NCBI GenBank assembly: GCA_009829735.1
Contig: CM020618.1
Location: forward strand, 34,944,894-35,008,893
Source: Pyropia yezoensis
Taxonomy: Eukaryota > Rhodophyta > Bangiophyceae > Bangiales > Bangiaceae
Direction of reading: 5' to 3'
Length of the DNA: 64,000 bases
How positions within the stretch are numbered: position 1 is the stretch's first letter; every line of letters starts with the position of its first letter. Made by a program: the position numbers and the translations under genes. Positions 34,713-46,374 of the stretch are shown piece by piece. The notes under the pieces are model-generated. The model saw nothing but the letters and a program-made list of their open reading frames with translations, was not told the origin of the DNA and did no database searches.

Positions 34713-37700
34713 TGAGGTGATCCTTGATTCTGAGCATTGAAGGGGGGGTGGGGGTCATGTACCCGAGGGCTCTTCATCAGTGCAGCTGCCCTCCCCCGCC
34801 TGTGCGGCCGACGCTGCCGCTGCTACTGCTGCCTCCTCCACCACCACCACCGGCACCGCCATTGCCACCGCCACTTCGGTTGCCACAAGCGCCCTTGCGG
34901 GAAGGCGGGCTGCCCAGCCGCGATGCCGATGGCGGCGCGGACCGGCGGGGTGGCCCGTCCCGGGACGACCCGCCCCGCGTCTGAGGAGCGGGGGGAGGAC
35001 GTCCGCCACGGCGGCGGCAGCGGCTCGTGGACGAGGGGGGCGGGGGGGAGAGGGGACTCGGAGGGCACCGCCCGCATGTGCGTGTCGACATAGGCCGCCA
35101 CGGCCGCAGCGGCGGCCGCCGCCCGTTTGTCCTCGGCAACGGATGAAAGAAACGGCTGCGACAGGGGGGCCCGCGGCGGTCGCGTCTGGCGCGCCGCCGC
35201 TGCCGCCGCCGCCGTGACGGTTTGTGGCTCCGGGAGAGGAGACTGTCGACGGTGGGTGGGGCGGAAGGCCCGGTGGCGGCGGTGGCCGTGCGCCATCTGC
35301 CGCGGCATCGGCTATATTCGCCCGCCTCTACGGTAGTGACCGCCTGCACGGCTGCGGGTGGGCTGCCGACGCTGTGGACGACTGCCGCGACGGCGACAAT
35401 GGCGGTAGCGGCGGGGACGGGGACGGGCCGCTCGGCGGGGCCACCGACGACATCTGGCGCCCGCCCGCCGCCGCGGGCGCCTGCGTCGGCGCCGCGCCTG
35501 CCGCGCCCCGACCGACGCTGCCGGCGACGGCGAGTAGTGCGTCGACGGCGACAGCGGCAATAGCGGCCGCTGTGTGCCGGCCGCCATGCCTGCCGCCACC
35601 GCATGCCCACGGAAGGGCGATGCAATCCGCCGCGGGGGTGCCACCGCGAGCGCCGCGGACGTCCGCTGCGGCAGCTTTGACGGCGGCGGCTGCGAAGACC
35701 TCGACAGTGCCGGCGGCGGCAATGGCGCCGCCCATGACCCGCCGACAGCAGACGACGGCTTCCCCATCGCATGAACTGCCCCCACCCGCCGCCATCGCGT
35801 CCCGCCGCCGGCCCGCGGCCCGCGGCTGCGGCGGCGGCAACAGTGGCGGCGGCAACAGTGGCGGCGGCGGCCGCGCCGCAAGTAACGCTGGAGATGCGCG
35901 CGACAGCGGCGCGGGGGGGGCAGCCGCCAGCGCCGGCGCCGGCGCCAGGACTGTCAATAGCAGCGGCGGCGACGGCCGCGCCGTCGTTGCCGCCTTGGCC
36001 GCTGCCGCCGCCGGGGAATAACCAGACGCATTTCCGTTCACCCGCCTGTGCTAGTGACGCCGCTCGGGACTTCTGGAGGGCGGCGGCGGCAAGCTTCCCC
36101 CGGAGTTGCCCGCCGCCGACCGCAGGCGGCGACGCGCTGGCGGCAGCGTCGGCGGCGTGTGCGCCTGGCTCGTCGCACCCGTGAAAGCCGCGCCCGCGCA
36201 TGTGACGCCTGACTGGTGGGGGGGGGGACGCCTCCAGCCGGCCGCTGGGGGTGCTCCGCCGGCCAAAACATGCGTCGGTCAGCCGCAGGGATGTGCGGGA
36301 ACGCACGGCGGTAGCAAAGATGCGGGGAGGCGGGGTTCAAGCGGACGTGGGCGGGCGGGCAGGCGGGCGGGGCAAGCGGTGGGCTCTTTGGGAGGACGTG
36401 AACCTGTGAGGGCGCGACGGCGACACGGGGCGGGTGAAGGCCACGTTGCAGGTGGGTTGCAGCTCAGCGGCGAGGATGGGAAGACGGAGGATTGCGGCGG
36501 CTGCAACGCGCGGTAGCGGCGGCGGTGGTGCTGCTAAATAGGGGCGCCCTGGCAGCGCAGCGGCGCCCGAACGCACAGCGGCGGCACCGGCAGCGGCGGC
36601 TGCGGCGGTAGCGGCAGTCGTCGGTCGTGGGGGTGGGCGGGACGGGTGTTGACCTTCTCGCCCCACCATTACGGGGTGGGGGGGTGGGTACCCACGGGTG
36701 GGGCGCCGCCCCCTTCACCGCCGCCGCCGACCACGTTGTTCCGCGTGCGGCTGGGTGAGGTGCTCGTGCCAGCCTGCGGTGGCTGTGTGGGTTGGGGGGG
36801 AGACGTGATGGTGCTTTTCCTGTTGCAGAAGGGGGCGTTGGAAAGGCCCCTGCCGCTCTAGTGCATTCTCTGACTACGACTGAACGGAGGGGATGGACGG
36901 GGCGCTGCCTACAAGATTATTACCTTTCACCCAAGTAGAAAGTAGAGTCGAGGGGGAAGCAGGCTCGCGACGACAGCCACACACCGCCGAGGGATGGGGG
37001 AAGAGGGGGGGGGGGGGAGACAGCGTGATGGGGGTGGGAAGGAGAGCCGCGGCTGCAACCCCACCGGATGACGGGGGGTCACCCGGATTGCTGCTGCGGT
37101 GGCAGAGCGCAAATGGGCCTGGGTGAGGCGGAGAGAGAAAGGGGTGGCTTGGGAGGGAGGGGTGGTGGCGGAACGGGGCCGAGGGATTAGTGGGATGGTG
37201 AAAGTGCATGCCCCGCCCGTCGGGTGGCGCGACAAAGCACACATGGGGGGGTGCGGGGAGAGCGCAGCAGGTGCGGGGGACGGCAGGCAGTTTTAGTGGG
37301 GTCGAGGGCAGGGGCGATGTGGAGGGGAAGCGGTAAGTCGTGTAGGGCTCTCCAGTCTCCGAGGCAGCCCCCAGCCTGAACGGCGTTCTCTAGCGCGGCG
37401 TGGGGCGAGGAGAGCGCCCGGCCCCGGCGCACCTTAAGGACTCTTCATCGTCTGCGCCGGCTAGAGGGAGCGGGCCGGAGACCCCGCGCTCCTCGTACCC
37501 GCGGAGAGATGACCGCCAGTAGGGTCCGCCTCCACTCTCAGCAGGCGCCGACGGCGCCGGCGGACGGCGACACGGGCCGCCCGCCGCCGAGCAAGGTGGC
37601 CTCCACCCACTCGCACCGCATCAACAATTCGCATACTCCTTCCCCTGCCAAACGAGCAGGCCGCCGTTGCGGTCCGGGGATGCCCCTTCCTCCCCATACC

Positions 37701-37958
37701 TCCTCTGTAGCCTACTTTTTTATCCCTCGCTGCAGCTCTGCGGATGGCCATTAGCGTAGGTTAACTGCGGCCGGCGGGCCGCGTTGCGTCTCGCCACGCC
37801 GACCGCGCAGGCAGACGAAGGATCCCTTCTCCCCACAGCCGGCACAGGCTGCCTGACCCACACCCCTCCCCACTCCCACTGCTGCTCCCCCCTTCCCGGG
37901 CAGCTCACGTGTACGGAATGTACCCGGTCCAGGACAACTTCGCTGGCCAGACATCGCA
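34713..37958. other. GC-rich, triplet-rich region without a supported gene
   Basis: GCC/GGC triplet runs (34790-36300) keep most frames open on both strands. A minus frame at 35308-34823 includes plausible text (LSQPFLSSVAEDKRAAAAAA, AYVDTHMRAVPSESPLPP). A plus frame at 35224-36021 contains AIFARLYGSDRLHGCGWAAD. Neither has a domain or a consistent partner exon. From 36520 to 37950 I see only intergenic-type sequence. Confidence 0.4.
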
Positions 37959-38552
37959 TTGGAGCCAGAGGCCCTTCGCTGCCGGGTTATACACAACAGC
38001 GGTGCATCGGCCGCCTTTCGCCCCCTGACAAGGGGTGGCTGTTCGCCCTTCTCTTCGTCCTCCCCCGTCTCCGGCCACCATGCCAGCCAGGTCGTGAAAA
38101 AAAGGCGCACTGGTGGAGCTCGGTTGAAACAGTCGCACATCTCGCCGTGGCTAAGGAGAGGGGGTACTACCTTTCTGTTGCCCTGCCAGGGCACCCTCCG
38201 CTGCGGCGGCGAGCCGCAGCGCCGCCACCGCCGGCCGTGGCGGCCGCCGCGCCCATGCATGGCCGCCACCGCAGCTGCGACACACGCGCTCGGTGCTGCC
38301 GCCCCCGCAGCTGCCGCAGGGGGCTGCGGTAGAGACCGAGTCGGTTGGGAAAGCGCCGCGGTGGGCGCCGCCGCGGGCGGCGCCGTTGCCACCGCCGGCA
38401 CCGCGGTCTCAGACGCAGGAGTCGCCCTAGGCGACGTAGTGGCGGGGGCTCACGCGGGCGCCGCCGCCGTCGCCGCCACCGCCACCACCACAGGGGGCGT
38501 GGTCGGCGCGCACGGCAGCACTGCAGCTGCTTTGGTGGTCGCCGAACCCGCG
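37959..38552. other. Ala/Gly-rich frame ending at a transposon junction
   Basis: A plus-strand frame is normal at first (GALRCRVIHNS-type text), then Ala/Gly-rich (38260-38550). It runs straight into the hAT-like element at 38553. A similar Ala-rich tract resumes at 39711 beyond the element. It may be low-complexity DNA split by the insertion, or a broken gene. Low confidence. Confidence 0.25.
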
Positions 38553-39486
38553 CAGCGGGCCTTAAACCGTGTATCTTATTTTCCGTGCCGGCACGTGCGC
38601 GCACAGTCAAATGCGTGTTCGCAGGCCCCTCGGGCCCGGGCGTCGCCGCTTCTGCAAGCCGTAAAATTTCACATTGCCTGCGGAGCACGCCTTGGCATCA
38701 TGTAAAACGCTGCAGGGCATACACATTTCGAGGTGAGGCCCGAACTGCGCAGAACATGGGGCCTGCGGCTGCCTCCGCACAACACGTGAATGAAATTAGC
38801 CGTGCCTTGCACACCATAACTCGTTCGTGCAAGAAACGTGCTGCAGCATAGCAGCCCCAATTCTCATATCGCTGTGCTACGTATCAGCTGACGCGCGCAA
38901 CTGGGCGGTGAGTCCTTGGAAGTGCGCTGGACGCACTCTGAGGGGGGAGGACACGTCGGAACATGCGCCTGTGCGACGAAAACGATCGCGCAGCACGGGA
39001 GAGTTGCACAAACCCTGCACAGCACGTGTTCAAAAAAAGCAAAAATAGCGCTCCATTGCACGTGCAAGCACAAGTGGAGAGCACGGGTTGCGCGAAATTT
39101 CGACAGGAACGAGTATCGGGTAGCAGTGCCTGAAACGAACGGGACAGCGGGCTGGTCATGCGCTGCAGGCCGAAATGCGCGACCCTGCAAACAGGCGCAT
39201 TTCTCGTGAAAAGGGGCCTGCAACAGTCTGCAAAAAAGAGGCGATCTCGGCCGCTGCAGAATGAATATGACCGTTCTTTACATGAGAAGGTAGGCCTTGT
39301 CGTCCTGATGACGGTCGTCGAGGAGAGAAAAAAAACGAGTAGGAAGCACGGTCATAACGCGGCCGTGCGCGCTCTTGCACGCGGAAATCGGGCTTTACGG
39401 GGCCCCTGGGCGCCCCCCTGCAATCCCGTGCACGCCTGTTCGGGCCCGATGCACGGAAAATAAAATACACGGTTTTAGATCCGCTG
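38553..39486. mobile_element. Non-autonomous hAT-like DNA transposon, copy 2
   Basis: 934 bp. Left end CAGCGGGCCTTAAACCGTGT, inverted right end CAGCGGATCTAAAACCGTGT; four mismatches over the first ~36 bp. Both copies in this window share the CAGNGG start, a TGTA-then-TTTCCG block and GCATCGGGCCCG next to the right end. No transposase is inside. No clear target duplication is visible, so this copy is older or rearranged. Confidence 0.7.
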
Positions 39487-39643
39487 CGCCGGTACCTTGC
39501 CGGGCGCCGCGCCGGGTGTGAACCGGGACTGAAGAGTGACAGGGGGGGTCACTTGTCGCCGGTACTGCGACGGCGACGACATTGAGTGGTAAAGATGTGG
39601 GCCCGATCTTGCACGGGGAGCCTGACGTAGATCGGTAGGAAGA

Positions 39644-40502
39644 TTAAGCATATGTTCTCACACCGAGCAGAGGCGCACCAGCCGGCGAAGTCCACCAAGG
39701 GACCGCCGCGGTGGGTGGTGCCGCGGGCACCGCCGCCGCCGCCGCTGCTGCCACCGCCGCAGCCCCCGCTGCTGCTACTGCCGCCGCCGCCGCCGCAGCC
39801 GCCGTCGCCTCCGGTGCCGGATCCACCGGCGCCATCGCGCCGGGCCCAATCCCCGCTGCCGTGGCCGTCTCTGCTGCCGCATTCGCCGGCACGCTTGCTG
39901 CTATCGGCCCCGCAGCGACCGCCGCCACTGCGCCCACCGCCACCTCGTTGGGCGTGCCTCCGACAGCGCACGAAGGCGCGCACCACCCTACCGCCACCCC
40001 CGCCGGGACATCCAGCGCCGAAGGCGGCGGCGGCGGCGCTCCCGTGGCGTGCCCCATGTCTGAGTACAAAACGTGCGCCCAACTATTGTGCCAGGGCAGT
40101 ACAGGGACATATGTAACGCACATACATCCTTATTCCACACCTCATCCCGGCTGCCGTGCGAGCCGCCAGAATGGTCAAGACGGCGGCCGCCGTCTCCGCC
40201 GACACTCCCGCTACCTTCAGCGTCGCCACGACCGCGTCCGTGTTGTGAAACGTGTCTATGTATCGTGGGCACGGCGCAGCCTCGTCGCGAAAACGTACGA
40301 CTGTTACCGGGCTTTTCTGCGGGATACTCGTGGTTGGTACCACACAGCACCCCCGATTGGGCTGAAATGGTTCAAAATGGGCCCAGTACACATATTCGCG
40401 GATGCGTATCTCGAAAACGGCGTGTACTAGACCCTCGCACAGAGGCCATTCTTCCAATTGGGGATACGTCGTCTGACCAGTATGCTCCTCAGCCCCCCCC
40501 AC
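39644..40502 (-). CDS. Candidate minus-strand gene, unrecognised
   Basis: From ATG 40502 the minus frame reads like protein (IRIREYVYWAHFEPFQPNRG, SPVTVVRFRDEAAPCPRYID, TDAVVATLKVAGVSAETAAA). A GTATGT donor near 40128 and a TACTCAG acceptor near 40063 suggest an intron. A downstream minus frame is Ala-rich and ends PWWTSPAGAPLLGVRTYA before a stop at 39644. The phase of that pair does not join cleanly, so the structure is unresolved. The T-rich minus-strand text at 40860-41450 could be its upstream intron or leader. No known family. Confidence 0.3.
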
Positions 40503-42094
40503 GAAGCCTCTGGGAGGGGGTGTGCGCAGATGTCACGGTCCCCAGTATACCCGAGAAGGAGTTGTGGAGAGCTACTTCTCGCGACCAGAGAGCCATCGCG
40601 TACCACTTTCATGTCACGGTGCGTGTCTGCCCCACCGATCACTACGTTGACCACGCCCACTACGCTACGAATAGCGCTGAGAGCGCCTGTGAACAGACCG
40701 CGCGGAGGTCCCTGTGGTGGCTACATCACCCATGGAAAATAATGTACGTTGCAAGGAAGCATAAAAAGTACGTCCAGGAATGTTTCCCCCGGGGCCGCTC
40801 TCGTACCAGACCCCTCCTCGCCCCGCCTGCCCCACGTCCGTGTCCACGGAACATACAACAAAACGATACGCATGCAACAAACAAGAAAAGGTCAGCATCC
40901 CATTCACCCTGTGCAAGAAACAAGGCCACAAGAATAGGCAGGACACGCAGACAGAAAATGAGACACAAGAGCAAGAAAGAGAGAAGAACACACATCAAAA
41001 AAGGCAAGACGCAAAGACAAACCTAACGCACTGTCGCGGAGGCATACGCATGTGCAAAACACAAAAGATCGCATAAAGAGGAAGAGAACGACAAAGAGGA
41101 CACATGGAGCACCTCAACACAAAAAGACGAAGAGGAAAAACAGCAGCAAGACAGCGACACGGAGAACGACAGTGAGACAACACGAGAGATGCCGAGGTGG
41201 GAAGAGAAAAACAGAGACAAAGAGAGTTACACAGAGCAGAATACAACAACATCGACATAGCGGTGATCTCTTTACCACATCTGGCGACAAGCACATACTG
41301 CGAAGCCAGCACACAAAATGCAAAACGGAGGAGAGCAGCACAAACGATGAAGCTACCGCACCCACCACTAGCCCTCGAGACGAAGACGCACGTTGGTGAA
41401 CGCCACCTGCGCAACGACAGCTACACACGAAAGAAGACAGACCGATGAGGGCGCGAAGTCAGAGGCAGAATAGATCCGTGCGAGGCAAGGGTGAGGGTGC
41501 GGAGTGCTCGGGAAGGAGCAACACACAAGTGGCAAGGTGTAGGTTGAGGATGGAACATGGTGCGGAGAGCAGAGACGGAGGAGTGGGGCAGCGACGGAGA
41601 GACAGCTGAGCACGTGAACGAAGTGAAAGAGGCCTGGCGTGACGGCCAATGGCGAGACCTGCTGCTCATCGATGGGCCTGGAAGCCGTGAGTGGGATGTG
41701 GGGAGGAGGGACAGGCGGTGTCTACGTTATGGACTGCTCATTAGGTGTGCTGGTCGTCAGCTGGGTTCTGAGAGGCGAGCCACCTGAAAGCGTTAGAGCT
41801 GCGGGGCGGGTGGCCGTGGGGGCATGGCGAGAGACGAGTGGTGGTAGTCGACGTCTCCGCTCGAGGTGCAAACGTATTGTACAAGCCCAGGGGGCACGCG
41901 CGTGTACGGGGCAGCGGACACATATAAATGTAAAACCTGGGGAGGGCACCCGAGCGCGCACTGGAAGACCGCAAGAATGGAAGCAGGGTGGAGGGTGTGG
42001 CAGAACTGGCCCCAGGCAGGGGGGTAGGGCGCGCCATACTGGGGCGGGAGACAACTGGTCTGACCCGTCTCTCCCTTTGCTTTTGATCCCGAAT
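40503..42094. other. Gene-free region with strong strand skew
   Basis: From 40860 to 41450 the plus strand is very poor in T and rich in A, G and C; its complement is T-rich like the confirmed introns here. From 41450 to 42094 composition returns to G-rich intergenic. No ORF has motifs. Confidence 0.45.
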
Positions 42095-42877
42095 TTCCCT
42101 AAGTCAGGGATACTTTGCTTGATAGTAAATCCAACATGGATTTGAGGGTTTTCTGCATTTTATCGTCTTGAAGTTTTCGTGTGGCCCGGTGGGCAGGTGC
42201 TGGGGTGGGAGATTCTGAGTGGCGAGATTCTGAGAGGACCCTGGAGGGATAAGGGGAGGGACAGCGGGGCTTCGCCTCGCTTTTGTGGAATAACGAAAAA
42301 GTAGATATCGGAGAGTCGGAATCGAACCCGGGCCCTTGAGAGTACTAGGCGGAATGGCGCGTTGAAACCAATAGGCAACCGGGTGAAATCCCTGACATCT
42401 CGGGCCAGAATTAGGAATTTGTCCTTATCTCAGTACGAGTACCTACCTTTTAGGTAAGCCGATCGGTGATTATGTATTATACTACAGCTTCCCCGTCCCG
42501 ACCAAGAAACTGTTGGTCCACACACCATCATCTTGTTCACTGGTGGGAGGATTGCTCCACACCAGGGATAGCGTGTGTGCGACTTGCACTTCTTGCGGTT
42601 CCCCCGACATGGAGAAAGTCCTTGTGCACCGCCTCAACTTGGGTGTCGCGTGCGCGAGTGGCTTTTGCCACGTTGGGTGGAGCAGCAGGGGACAGAGGTA
42701 AACATTACCTCCGGGTGCACCCGGGTGTAGGGGGCCCTCTGTCTCAGAGGAACGGTGGTCCTGGTCTGTGTCGTGCGGATCGATAGCGAACATGGCTGGA
42801 TCGGACTCCCCGTCGTCTGGGGAGTACACTGGTGACGCACGTACTTCAGTGACTTTGAATACTGGTGAGACACAGGT
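42095..42877 (+). repeat. Shared interspersed repeat, copy A, carrying a tRNA-like insertion
   Basis: It matches 63159-63732 from TTCCCTAAGT to GGTGAGACACAGGT. The lengths agree (575 versus 574 bp) once a 204-bp insertion and its duplicated GCTT are removed. A partial third copy is at 46174-46374. A short plus-strand ORF starts at ATG 42792 (MAGSDSPSSGEYTGDARTS), matching the start of the ORF at 63647, but ends soon after. This is probably the leader or terminal repeat of a transposable element of unknown class, likely retroelement-like. This copy is decayed. Confidence 0.65.
42283..42486 (-). mobile_element. 204-bp insertion with tRNA-like Pol III boxes
   Basis: The insertion interrupts repeat copy A and is flanked by GCTT (42279-42282, 42487-42490). 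On the minus strand it has an A-box-like TTGCCTATTGGTTT (near 42376-42363), a B box GGTTCGATTCC (near 42330) and then a T-run (42302-42296) that could terminate Pol III. The tRNA cloverleaf does not pair fully, so it is a tRNA-derived SINE-like unit or a decayed tRNA. Its outer ends resemble TGT...ACA. Confidence 0.5.
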
Positions 42878-43740
42878 ATGTGTGACACCATGCATAAGCA
42901 ATGTGATTAACGCTTGAATATCATCACTCTCATGCATGTGGATGGATAGGTGCCTTTGCGTGCATAGGTTCGGAGCGCCTCACGATAGAGCACCCGTTTT
43001 TTTGGAGTACGGTTGAACCGAGATAGCCTGGATTGACAACTGTGCACTCAACAGTCGGCGGGTCGGAGCCGATAACAACCACTATCGGAGCTTCCCCTCG
43101 CACTCGCTGGTACAGGCGCCCGACGGCCCACCCCGTGAATTCCGGCCGCCCCGTCGATGGCCGCACAACCGGCCGCCGCGCCGCTGCTTAGGTCGCTGGC
43201 AGACCTCCTTCTCCGCCTCTCTTTTCCCTCCCACGAAAGCCTCCCTTACTGCCTATCAGCCACTCATACCTTTCCTTCACCCTTCCCTTCTCCGCTTCCC
43301 TCCCCTTCCCCTCCCATCTCTGGATCGTCTGGTCTCCAGACCCTTCTTTCTCGACTCCCTCTGCATACCTCTTCGCTAGTTCTCCCGTCGGCGAGCATCA
43401 CGAAGGAGGCCACGCCCCCTCCCTTCCTACTCGCCAGCACTTCGACCTGCGTCCGCCTCCACTGATGGCCACGGGGGAAGAGGCGCGTACATGGGGAGAT
43501 AGTACTGGGCGATGTACACCACACGGCCACGTACTTCCTCTGTATCGTCACCCGACACCCCATCCAGCCCCTTTTCCTATCCGTTCTCGCGCGGCCATCC
43601 CCAGCTTCCCAAGGTCTCTTGCAGTCGCCGCACTATATCAAAGTCAGTCGAGAATAATAATAAAAACGAAAGGCAGGCTATTGGCATTCAGGAACTGGGT
43701 TTGACGGGACTCGGAACAATAGATATATAACGCGTTTCAC
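42878..43740. other. Intergenic, no gene supported
   Basis: A 78-codon minus frame at 42930-43166 has plausible text (GWAVGRLYQRVRGEAPIVVV) but no domain. The remainder is C/T-rich. Confidence 0.35.
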
Positions 43741-45900
43741 AGATCTCAGTGCCGCGGTCGTGACCACGATACTTTCGGCAGACATCACTAAGAGCTTGTT
43801 CAGAGCTAAACAATTCAGTGCTTTGTGATTCTATGTACATTAATATCTACGTATTGTGAAGCGCAATGAAAATGTAGATGTACAGTACTTCGAATTGCGC
43901 TGCACATTGCATGCTCTGTGGTAGGGCGACCTCGAAGACTCCTATCGCCCAAAGTTTACAGACGTCTGTAAACGAAACGAAATATTGTGACCCGTCAGCC
44001 CATGGTTGTCAACGGTTTAGTGCATGCATGTACTGATTTTGATTCAAGCATACATTTAAGCATTGATCAACCGCACCCTAGAACCGACCGTCGCATTTAT
44101 GATGAAGCTTTAAGCGGCTATAAGACCTCAAAACCTTGTGAGCACTCTAATGTTGAAATGCGATGCTGTCGAGTACACACCTCTGCCGCGGCTGTGGCGC
44201 CGCTGCTATTTGCATCACAATCGGTGCCCACTGCACTGCGCTGGTGGCCGCCTTGGCCGCCATCGCCCGGAGGCACCCGGCAACGTCGGAGGTGGAGGAG
44301 GCGTCAAAACACTGGTGTTCTCTCGGATGCGATCGCTGAAGACTTCCCTCACCTCGGCTCGTTCCTTTCCGGAACAGTTGTCCAGCTTGCCTTCGCGTCT
44401 GTTCCACTCGGGATCTCCCCTCCATGTGCTCGGAGTCGCGGAAAGGTCGCATATCGTGCTGTTAGAACAACAATTGAGGAAACTGCGGAACTCTCATTGG
44501 TCAAAGCGGCATCCTGCGAGGCATATCAGCGGTCAGTCGACTGGCGTTCATGATCTTGTCCGGATCGGCCAAAATTGGGAGAACTGCAATACTTTGTTCC
44601 AAACTAAAACACGTGATAAAATGACACATCGTTGATTAATCGAACATGTATTTAATTTAAGCACGCTTTTATCCTAGGAGATTAAAAAATGGCATGCATA
44701 ATGTGAGGCATGTGTGGGCCGCCGCACTCGGGGCATGTCTTGCGAGGAATGCTTGATGAGAGTCGCAACCTATCATGCCTCCCCCGCGGAGGGCCGGCGG
44801 CCTTGGTTGTCAGGAGAAAAACGAATACGTCTCATGTTCTCTTAATCTCTCTATCAATCTGCGGAGTCATGAATCCGGGATGTGCGCTTTTAGGTTTATT
44901 TAAGGACAAGTCCTGTGTTCAGGCATTGCACACTCCTAATTTCTGGTGCAAATGCGGTGGCCATTTTATCGATTGAGACAAGCGGTTTTATCACCATGGC
45001 GGGGGTGAGCAACGCAGGGAACTCAGTCTTCCTCCGACGCATCCAGACTGCCCCCACCCTTGCCTACACTATCTGTTGTACCACCGCTTTTTCCGTCTTA
45101 TGCAGCAACCGAGCCAAAGAAGTCGAGGTCTTCTTCGCTGATGTTGACCCCACCCCAGGTTTACGAAAATCAGCTTGGCGACCTTGTCGTGAGTCAGCCT
45201 GTTGCGGATGAGGGAGTGATTAATCTCCTGCGTTGACAAGGACCTCTCAACAGCACAGAAAGTCGGTACTATTCCCGTCAGTGCCTTCCCGATCTCACGG
45301 AGGGCCGGCGTAGACCGGCCCCAAAGAGAGACCACCGGCCCATTATTTCGCATGCCGAGGCCAAATTGGCGCGTACGCCTACGAGGGAGCGATGTTCCGG
45401 GTTGGGTTGTGAGGGTTCCTGGATTGATTCAGAAATGTGTTATTGTGATCAATACACGCAATGGAACTAAAACTTGAAAACGTTAGCGTTCAATCTGTGG
45501 GTGGAGTAGATCGGAAGCAAAAAACGTCACGTATTTGCCAATCATGCCAACGGCGCACGATACGGGCTTGAGAATGTGTGAAATGCACATATTTTGGCCA
45601 TTCTGGGAAGTAACGCCGAGAGATTTACCTCGGCTGGACATCGTCAGAAATACCTGTTTCTCGATCGAGAAGCGTGTCCAGAACGCTGATACGCTCTGTT
45701 GCCAGTCAAGCTGATTTCGATTCGAAACTTGGATGTGCATCCGTTGCAGCACGCCACCCATCCTGGGATGAACAGCGTCAGCACTGTAAGAGAGAACTCT
45801 CGATGAGGTCTGTAAAGCGCGGATTGAATGACAGTATTGTCACCGTGTGCACCGTTTCTTGATTGGTTACAGGGTCCGTCACGAGTGCTGGCGCCTGCAG
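43741..45900. other. AT-richer island containing hAT transposase remains
   Basis: This segment is clearly less GC-rich than the rest of the window and has few long frames. A hAT C-terminal domain lies at 45069-45353 (-). A minus frame at 44147-44452 (SHPREHQCFDASSTSDVAGC) may belong to the same element. The composition suggests a transposon of different origin from the host sequence. Ends could not be set. Confidence 0.5.
45069..45353 (-). mobile_element. hAT transposase C-terminal (dimerisation) fragment
   Basis: The minus frame reads PVVSLWGRSTPALREIGKAL then AVERSLSTQEINHSLIRNRL and THDKVAKLIFVNLGW. This matches the hAT C-terminal dimerisation pattern (W..R...P.L..I...L, ERSFS, RN+L....KLIF). 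About 80 residues remain; the catalytic core is not recognisable nearby. It is a DNA-transposon relic and cannot be linked to the two hAT-like elements from this sequence alone. Confidence 0.7.
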
Positions 45901-46173
45901 ATCACCTGGTCGCCGACTCCTCACGGTGCGGTGACCGTCACGGTGCGGTCGTGACGACTTCAAAAAGTCTTGCGTGCGTACTAGGAAAAGTCTTGCGCGT
46001 GTGCTGGGACCGTGACCGCAGGTGCCAGTGGTCGAGAAGGTGGCGCCTCGAGACATGCTCATGGAGGCGCCCGCGGCGTTGCGCGGCGGAACGACGAGGG
46101 AGGCTCGCCACGAAGGCGTAACACTGGAGCAGCCGCGGCTACCTCAACCCCGCACCGAGCCGCGTCCATCATT

Positions 46174-46374
46174 GCGGGGCTTAGCCTCGCTTCCCCGTCC
46201 CGACCAAGAAACTGTTGGCCCACACACCATCTTCTTGTTTGTCAGTGGGGGGATTGCCCCACAACAGGGACAGAGTGTGTGCGACTTGCACTTCTTCCGG
46301 TTCCCCCGACACGGGAGGCAGCCCTTGCGCACCGCCCCAACTTGGGTGTCGCGTGTGCGAGTCGTTTTTGGCAC
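46174..46374. repeat. Shared interspersed repeat, copy C (partial)
   Basis: About 200 bp, similar to the central part of copies A and B (GCGGGGCTT to the GTTTTTGGCACA end). Its minus strand keeps the Cys-rich frame GCLPCRGNRKKC, SHTLCPCCGA, KMVCGPT. Confidence 0.65.

Noticed and set aside
34777-36306. 509-codon minus-strand frame in the triplet-rich region
   Set aside because: Composition is Arg/Gly/Ala only, other frames are equally open, and no domain or splice logic supports it.
42301-42378. Functional tRNA gene on the minus strand
   Set aside because: A- and B-box words are present, but the acceptor and T stems do not pair, so it is recorded only as tRNA-like.
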